Source: Amia ocellicauda (Eukaryota > Chordata > Actinopteri > Amiiformes > Amiidae). Taken from it: a stretch of 64,000 nucleotides of DNA. The translations under genes and the position numbers were made by a program. Of the stretch, positions 53,528 through 64,000 are shown one piece after another. The notes under the pieces are model-generated. The model saw only the letters and a program-made list of their open reading frames with translations. It made no database searches and was not told where the DNA came from. The stretch is taken from the NCBI RefSeq assembly GCF_036373705.1, contig NC_089866.1, positions 4,783,001 through 4,847,000 on the forward strand. Reading direction: 5' to 3'. Each line of letters begins with the position of its first letter. The first letter of the stretch is position 1.

Positions 53528-55478
53528 TACACTAAATGCGCTGCAGCAACTGTATTAAAATCGGGGTCCGCACATCCTGATGCTTGCTTTTTAACAATTG
53601 GATTGATGATTACGTTACTGCATTTAAACTCAGTGCGGTTGTTTGTGTAGATGACTAAAATATATAGTTCAACCAGTGAATTTCTGAAGAAAATCGCTTT
53701 AAAAACTCACATTTCAATGTGCATCTTTGCCTCTTGGATGCTATAGGTTTACTACCAGCCTCTAATGTATTTGTTTTGGTAATGTTGATTAGTTCATAAT
53801 CCACAACAGAAAATGGACTTCTGACAGATATATCGGCTTACTACTTAATATGCCAATGTAATATGTACATACATGACTAAATATTGGACTTGTGCTGTGA
53901 GATCTACTTTCAAAAACTTTCTATAGTTGTAAACAGCAAAGACAAGCGAGCATAAACCATAAGCAAAAGGCACATTACATTTTGAATACTCTTTCAAAAG
54001 GTCTGATTAAAGAACAATTTTCACATTTTAATATAGTTAGTGCTTTTATGGCACTCAGCTAATCCAGCAGAGGGCTGAATTGTGCTGCTTTATCACACAC
54101 TGCCTCCTGGTACCAGATATGCTGTAAAAGTAGCTGCTGTGATGTTTACCTTAGAAAATAAAGTATTTAAATCCTGAGTGCAGGCTTTTGTATTGTATTC
54201 ATATCAGATTAATGTCAGTTTCTTCTTGTTTTTGCATTAAATGTTCTGCAATTCAGTAAATGCACAATTCTCAGGCAAACACAGTCAGCCTGATGTTGCC
54301 TCATTTAATTTTAATTCAGTGTTTGGTTCTTCAAATGGAGTTTCAATCTGAGTTTCAGTAAACAAGGACGTGCTGTCAGCACTTCAAGACTGGAGAAAGA
54401 AAAGCAGTTGCACAATTGGTTTCCCATACTTCACACCCTGTGAAATACGCTGTGTTGTATTAACATGATTTATGTCCAATTAGAATTTAAATCTCCCCAC
54501 AACAAGATTCATTACATTGTGAATGAAGAAAGTGAGTTTGACGGTTGATAAAGCCCTGTGTTCATGTCACAGCAATGAAGACTTAAACGTATTGTGGTTC
54601 TATACGCATTACACCTTGACAATGTGTTTTGTGTGTTTTTTCTTTTACAATCGTTTGGATGGAAGGTTATTGAAATTTACTGCATATTTATACTTCAAGA
54701 AGAAGGTGTTATGAAGTTGTGGAAGAAATTAAATCTTCATTCAGGTTGTTGTGTTTGTTGCAACACCTTTATTCATGCAGCATGAAGAGGGACAGTATCA
54801 GAGTAATACAAAGTTTCTCTGACTTGTTACAGAAAAGACAAATACTTCTACACAGCGGTAAGTAAGGGTGCGGTTAACGATTCACATGGTCTTTTTAAGC
54901 ATGCTAAGCAGAAGATATTTCTCCAGAGGCCAGGTGCATCATGTTCTGCATAGATAAGGGATGTTGAAAAATAACTAATGTCCTTGAAACATATTTTCTT
55001 AAAACATACCAGCTGTAAAGCCCTGCCCTGGAGCTTCCAAACATTTCTCCTACAAAGTCTTTCAAATAGAGAAGGCTGGTCTTTGTGAACCTGCAAAGTG
55101 GGATACAAGGCTTATCTGACCCTCCCTGCCCACTCATGGTTAATGCTGCTTAGGCAAAAAGCTTCCTATTCCTATAATCAGTTTGGCAGATATGACACTA
55201 GTTAGTCACCACATTAAACAGAAGCCTGCTTACTCCTCAGCAAGGTGTCCACGCTGGGGACTTCTCACACACAGCCAGCCGCCTTCTCACTGAATCACCT
55301 ATGCTGAGTGCAGGCCCAGAGCACCAGTCGTCAAAAAGGAAGAAAGGAACAAGGAAGACAAGAAAGCAGCACCTCTCATCCCATTGCATCTCCGGGGTTT
55401 GCGTTCATACCGGACGAGAGGTCCGCAGGGCAGGTTCATTGTCTCAGGAGGTAGACGGATACTGATCTTGGGAGGAAG

Positions 55479-56336
55479 ATGTTTGGACAAGACTTTAAAA
55501 TTAAACTGACCCCGTCGGTGCTGGGAGAGCGGAGGGGGATATTACGTCTGATCGCGGTGGTGCTCTGCATCCTCGCAATGTGCCTGGCCAGCCTCAGGGG
55601 GCCCTCTCCGTTCTCCTACTGGAATTGGTGCATGTTCACGTGGGTCTTCTGCTTCCTTATGACTGTGGTGATCATAGTTATTGAGCTGCTAGGGATCACT
55701 CTGTTGCTGAAATTGATCCAGTTTGACTGGGGTGACTTCACCACTGGCATGAGCATATTGTTCGCCATCATGCTCCTCTCGGCTTCAGTCCTCTACGCGG
55801 TCTTCTACACCTGTTCAAAATGCGTCCTATCATTGGTGACCACCTGCGTGTCCTTTCTGTGCTTCATCACCTACACCATCGAGGCCGTGATGGCCAAAAT
55901 GGACGGCGGCGGCGGCTACATGTCCACTATGCCAGGCTTCCTCAAGGTCCTGGAGTCTTTCATATCCTGCATCATCTTCATCTCCCTGACCGGTTACTAT
56001 GGAAAGCCAGGGATGGAGTGGTGCATCGTCGTCTACGCTGTCTGCTTCCCCGTCACTCTGCTCATCCTCATCTACAACATCCTCCCGACTCTGTGCAAGC
56101 CCTGTGTCTTCCCCATGAACAAAATCGCCCCCATCTTCAGCGTGGTGGCCGTGCTTCTCTACGTCTCCGCAGCCATCCTCTGGCCCCTGTCCGCCTTCAG
56201 AAATTACCCCCGTCCCCCAGACTGTGAGAACTGCTTGTGGGACAGCCTGCTGGTGGTCACCATCTTCACCTTCATCAACCTGGCTCTGTACATCTTGGAC
56301 CTTATTTTCACAATGTGCAGCTCGGTGCTTCGCTAG
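55479..56336 (+). CDS. MYADM-family (myeloid-associated differentiation marker-like) membrane protein
   Basis: One uninterrupted coding exon of 285 aa, as usual for this family (about 300-320 aa). Eight hydrophobic segments are visible at about 22-40, 48-70, 88-110, 115-136, 154-173, 181-202, 218-237 and 256-279, fitting two MARVEL domains of four helices each. Family landmarks are WNWCMFTWVFCF in helix 2, GGYMSTMPGFLKVLESF before helix 5, EWCIVVYAVCF in helix 6 and LLYVSAAILWPL in helix 7. MYADM proteins sit in cholesterol-rich plasma-membrane domains and affect cell spreading and barrier function. I cannot tell from sequence alone whether this is myadm, myadml2 or a fish-specific paralogue, so no symbol is given. 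ATG 55479 is preceded by a GGAAG context and an acceptor-like cattgtctcag, suggesting an upstream noncoding exon. Confidence 0.9.
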   Translation: MFGQDFKIKLTPSVLGERRGILRLIAVVLCILAMCLASLRGPSPFSYWNWCMFTWVFCFLMTVVIIVIELLGITLLLKLIQFDWGDFTTGMSILFAIMLLSASVLYAVFYTCSKCVLSLVTTCVSFLCFITYTIEAVMAKMDGGGGYMSTMPGFLKVLESFISCIIFISLTGYYGKPGMEWCIVVYAVCFPVTLLILIYNILPTLCKPCVFPMNKIAPIFSVVAVLLYVSAAILWPLSAFRNYPRPPDCENCLWDSLLVVTIFTFINLALYILDLIFTMCSSVLR

Positions 56337-57135
56337 CGACTCCGTTTTGGTCTCCTCCACTGAGCAGCAGCTTCTGTGCGTTTCCTTTACCATTTACCTC
56401 AAATGTGTATCCAGTCTGGTCTTTAGTTCTGTTCACATCTTGAGGCTTTAAACAATGTATTTTACCCGTGTCTGCTTTTGCTAGTCTCTGTATGTCGTAA
56501 AGGAGCGATACCAGGTGCCATCATGTATTTGTTAGTTTTCTACAGTCATCATACAATGTCTGTAGCCAAGATATGTTTTCAATGGTCGAGAAAATCATGT
56601 TTCCTGCAGCTACTGCCAAAATACTCATTAACTGCCTCATTAAACTCGAAGTAAACTTTCATGCTCTTCTGTAAGGAATTGAAAGCAGTGATGAGAATGT
56701 TACTCTACACTATTGGGACAGTCTTTGTTTATAAAAGTATATAGAACTGTCCCAGTGATGAGTGACACTGTGTAGCTGTTAATCAAAGTTTTATTCTTCA
56801 CAACGTACCAGGGCGCTATAGCTCAGCACACAGATCATTGCAACGAAAGTTATAACAGAAATCACTACTAAATTAATCGTTAGCCCGGTTTCCTTCTGCT
56901 TTATAAACGTTATTGTGCTTTCCTTCACAGTCCTTCTTCCACCCGAGATAGTAAATCCGCCCACGGCAAAAAGACTATTTAATTTACACTGCCCGGGATA
57001 ACACACGTGTCTCTCCTCAGCCTGCAATGAATTCAATCTGTATTTCTCTGAACCTCACTGCTCATTTCTGAGTCAGATCAATCTTTAATCTCTCTTTTGA
57101 GTGGTAGCCTTTCAGGATGTGGAAAGGTAATTAGA

Positions 57136-57141
57136 AATAAA
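57136..57141 (+). terminator. Candidate poly(A) signal of the MYADM-like gene
   Basis: AATAAA lies about 800 bases after the stop codon on the same strand. It is the first canonical hexamer I find downstream. Another possible signal lies near 57830. Confidence 0.35.
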
Positions 57142-59425
57142 TGTTACAAATGACATACGCCTGGTTTGTTTCTCTGTGAGTGGGATGCGATTCATTTGCA
57201 CTTCCTTCTTTGCCTATTTAAATCTGTTTCATTGGATTTATTTTACATTTCTTGACGGAAACAAGAAATCCCAGATTGTGTGCGGAAGCTGAAATAATCC
57301 TATTAACTGCTCATATAATTGCAGTGAGGAGTAAATGCAAATACAACCCGCGCTGCCTTCCACCTCAATTTAAACCCACCAGATTTAAAAAATAATAATC
57401 TAAAAGTCTATTTTTGAGTCACCCCCTTTTCCTTCCCCATAATCCCTGCAGCTATTCGAAGAGCAACTTCGTAGACGGACTGGCGGGGTGTGAGATTTTA
57501 AATTCTGTACATTCAGGCAATGCTCTGCTTAATCTGCAGTAAAGGGGACGAGATTATGAACAGGAGGCAAGCAAACCTTCCTTTCTTTCGGTCTCCTTTT
57601 GACAATACACAAACTGGGGAGGATGGAGAAATGTGAAGCAATGCATGCTGGGAGAGTTGCGTTTGAGCCCTGTATTTTCACATGCCATGGGTGGGATTAG
57701 GGTCCGACCCCTCTTATGTTTTTAAGTGCAGTTTGCCTTTTTGTACGACCTCAGTAGTGATTTTTATTTTGTTCTTGATTGTGAGTTGTGAGAACATGTT
57801 TCTATTTGATTAAAACAAAAATAATAACAATAAAAAAGGTTGACTGTTGGATTATTTTCTTGCATCACTTACGTTTCTGGCGTTTTATCAGGGGGATCAT
57901 TTTTATTTTGGCAATTGAACAATAATTAAACAAAGACACTTTCTTCTGTCAAGGGTTTGCAGTGAGAGAGATATTGCAGCAGTTGAAACTGCAGTTTAAC
58001 CACAATATTAAAGATAAAAAGAGAAGAAAGAATAGGGGCTTTATCTGGTTATACAAAATAGGCATAATACAGTAAACGCAAAACAGATCTGCAGACATTT
58101 GCTTGAGACTCATAAAAGATATTGCAAATGCAAATAAGGAGAACTGCAGTAAAACAAAAACTTAACGGAGAACTGAAGCTCTTTAGAGAAATAAATGAAG
58201 GGTCTTTTAACACAACCTCTGCAGTGAACAAACTTAAACTGACCAATAAGGTGCCCAAGCTTTTGCACATTTACGGTTTTATTTTTTCCAGTTTGTTCAC
58301 TGCAGAGGTTGTGTTAACGTCTTAGAAAATCAACAAAACATGTCATTTGGCCAGGGGTGCCCAAACTTTTGCATACAACTGTAAATGTCTTCTTACTCCA
58401 GTCAAAGTTACATCACAAATGCTTGTTTCTACACAGAGCTTTGCCAGCCAGACCTGCCGAAGAGCCGAGGATATGTGCCTCCACACACGGACACCTGCAG
58501 CCACAGCAAACTGTCAATAACCAGAATACGTCTCCCACATTCTCCATTATCATTTATTGTGATCAAGCTCACAGACTGCAAATGCACTCATTCACACCTA
58601 TAACCATCTCCATAGTCTCTGACCTCCAGCATTCAAACCACATTTAATGACGGGATTTAATGTCATATTTTATCTTCCAATGGGGATGTACCTCTTAATT
58701 CAAGTGCTAGTGGTGGTTTGCATGTTAAAAACCTGGTTGGATGATCCATGGGATATCAGTGTAATTCTGGCAGTTTTTCGGTTTGTTAGTTTTGTTGTCC
58801 CGCTTTTCCACGGAGGGCAGCCTGGCGTGTGCAGTTTCTCCCCGAGGACAGTAATGCGATTCACATGTCCGGTCCTGACTAAAGAAACAGCCCGTTCTCC
58901 CAGTGAGAGATAATGACCCCGTCTGTAAACAGTGCCGCCCCTCCACACACAGCAGAAGAATACGCCATTGAAGAGGAGCCGCGAAATGGAAATGAAATTC
59001 AAATGTGTGAAAAGATTAAAACACTTCGCTGAAGCTGCAGTGCGGCGATATCGTATATTCAAAGGACCGCGGCAGGCCGTGACAGAAAGTGGTTCTGGAG
59101 CGCAGAGCGTCCACGGGGCCAGAGCAGTAACCAGAGACCCCCACAGAAGCCGAGACCGTCTTGTATTTCCGCCACTAAAACTGCATCTGTCATGTTGTCA
59201 GCACACAAGTGCATGTTGATTTAGAGTGACTCTCCACTAGCCTGTGTACTCAGTGCCTGATTATTGACAACATGTGAAATTAAACACCGTTTCGGAGGAG
59301 TGGAGAACCCCCCACCCCACACACACGCACATACACACACAGATCAGAAGTCTACTGTCACATGTTATAGTTGGCCACAGAGGTGTCAGGTGGCCCATTC
59401 ATACATAATGGCTACATTGATCCCC
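57142..59425. other. Intergenic, with repeat-derived sequence
   Basis: No gene is recognised. A partial ZNF143-like word (GCATGCTGGGA) occurs at 57643-57653. Repeat-derived sequence with a perfect inverted repeat lies at 58207-58380. The 3' UTR of mss51 (minus strand) probably occupies the part just before 59425, but no canonical poly(A) signal is evident close to its stop codon. Confidence 0.45.
58207..58380. repeat. Repeat with perfect 27 bp inverted arms and a duplicated GTGCCCAA motif
   Basis: The arms 58207-58233 and 58291-58317 are exact reverse complements (TTAACACAACCTCTGCAGTG onward to AAC), with 57 bases between. The word GGTGCCCAAGCTTTTGCACA at 58250 recurs as GGTGCCCAAACTTTTGCATA at 58356, 18 of 20 identical. 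The latter resembles ends of DNA transposons common in fish. It is probably a remnant of a nonautonomous element; the family is not certain. Confidence 0.65.
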
Positions 59426-63353
<3,928 letters not shown>

Positions 63354-64000
63354 CTGGGGGAGAGAGCGGCCCGCCTCAGGGGGTGTGCAGAGAGAAACAC
63401 CACAGAAACGTCAAATATGGGCTAGATTCGTCCGGCTCTCTGAGGGAGGGAGGCTCTTCTGTTCACGGACAGCTGTGCCGTCAGGCTGTTGAGTGGAACA
63501 CCGCGAAGGAGGCCGGGCAACTTTCTGACATTAAGGTAAAATGGACGTTGAATGACCGTTTCTTTCTTTGTTTCTTAATTGGCATTTTCTCTCAGTGAGA
63601 CTCATGGAACTATCCTGCTCTGTCACAGCTTTCCAAACCATAACTGGCGAAGACAAGAGAGCGAGTGAATTTATATGAGGTGTCCGCAGCCTTGACAATG
63701 AGTCATTTTGAATTAAAACTATAATTACACCCAACACCCTCTTAATTACTAAGCCAGGGATTTATTTTTTATTTTTACAGCGGTCAGGCAAGCGTGCCTT
63801 GACGGCTGATATTTTGTGAGACCGGCGGACGTGGAAATGTTAATGTAGCCAGTAAAAAGAAACAGGACCCATTACAGGCATCCTTAACCGCAGCGAGCTT
63901 TCGGGGAACCTTATGCCCGATTATATTACCTCAAAGTGCTGGCCTTTGCCGAGGGGGCAGGTGTGGCTATCTGTGGTCAGTGAATGTGCTGCTGACGGGG
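63354..64000 (-). other. mss51: Intron of mss51, no further exon seen
   Basis: I searched the minus strand for the preceding mss51 exon, which should carry the first half of the MYND finger, and found no matching frame with a donor. It must lie beyond the window end. The frames present here have no recognisable domain. Confidence 0.5.

Larger units (their letters stand above)
51600..55478. other. Intergenic, with a CpG-rich block at 52.7-53.5 kb
   Basis: No protein-like frame is supported. A CpG-rich block from about 52720 to 53530 resembles a CpG island. Its long frames (up to 169 codons) show no domain and overlap each other on both strands. A SINE/LINE tail lies at 52170-52260 and a palindromic element at 53442-53527. 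From 53.6 kb onward the sequence is AT-rich. About 55446-55478 may be 5' UTR of the MYADM-like gene, after an acceptor-like word (cattgtctcag). Confidence 0.45.

Noticed and set aside
53141-53650. 169-codon plus-strand frame in the CpG-rich block
   Set aside because: It runs through the palindromic repeat at 53442-53527 and has no domain. It is explained by CpG-rich composition.
57637-57661. Possible ZNF143 site (GCATGCTGGGA) downstream of the MYADM-like gene
   Set aside because: Only the CCCAGCATGC half matches; the ACTACA half is missing and no promoter is evident nearby.

Overview
This is nuclear DNA of a vertebrate, most likely a ray-finned fish. The genes are split by introns with GT/AG junctions. 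The proteins are vertebrate orthologues (PRR35, JMJD8, STUB1/CHIP, a MYADM-family protein, MSS51). The mobile DNA is fish-like: two Tc1/mariner elements, an L2-type LINE ending in an ATTG-repeat tail, and a SINE/LINE tail containing GGATAAGGGCGTCTGC. I cannot name the species. There are no operons, CRISPR arrays or prokaryotic features.

Layout. From 1 to 4 kb I see no gene, only a good CTCF-like motif. From 4.0 to 7.5 kb lies prr35 on the minus strand: two coding exons, with a noncoding first exon and TATA promoter possibly near 13.9 kb. From 14 to 33.5 kb is a gene-poor stretch with no supported exon. It contains an AT-rich foldback element (23.5-24.0 kb), a 206 bp MITE-like element (29.5 kb), and complex-sequence islands that look like candidate noncoding regulatory DNA. 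From 33.5 to 39.2 kb are two insertions: an internally deleted Tc1 element with perfect 30 bp ends, and a 5'-truncated L2 LINE on the minus strand.

From 40.5 to 43.2 kb lies jmjd8 (plus strand, nine coding exons, 270 aa). A ZNF143/Staf-type site sits upstream and a second, decayed Tc1 element follows directly after its poly(A) signal. stub1 (minus strand, seven coding exons, 288 aa) lies convergently at 49.3-51.3 kb. The human JMJD8 and STUB1 genes are also neighbours, so this is conserved synteny, with about 6 kb of extra sequence between the two here. A MYADM-family gene (plus strand, one coding exon, 285 aa) lies at 55.5-56.3 kb. The last four coding exons of mss51 (minus strand) lie at 59.4-63.4 kb, and its 5' part runs off the window.

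The genes do not form one pathway. stub1 is a chaperone-linked ubiquitin ligase, jmjd8 a predicted ER-lumen JmjC protein, mss51 a mitochondria-linked MYND protein of muscle, the MYADM-like gene a multi-spanning membrane protein, and prr35 a poorly studied nuclear zinc-finger protein. I found no convincing undescribed biological system. The best leads are: a short palindromic element present once in jmjd8 intron 1 and once upstream of stub1; the inferred distal prr35 promoter beside a tandem repeat; and a 17-base homopolymer next to an mss51 splice acceptor.
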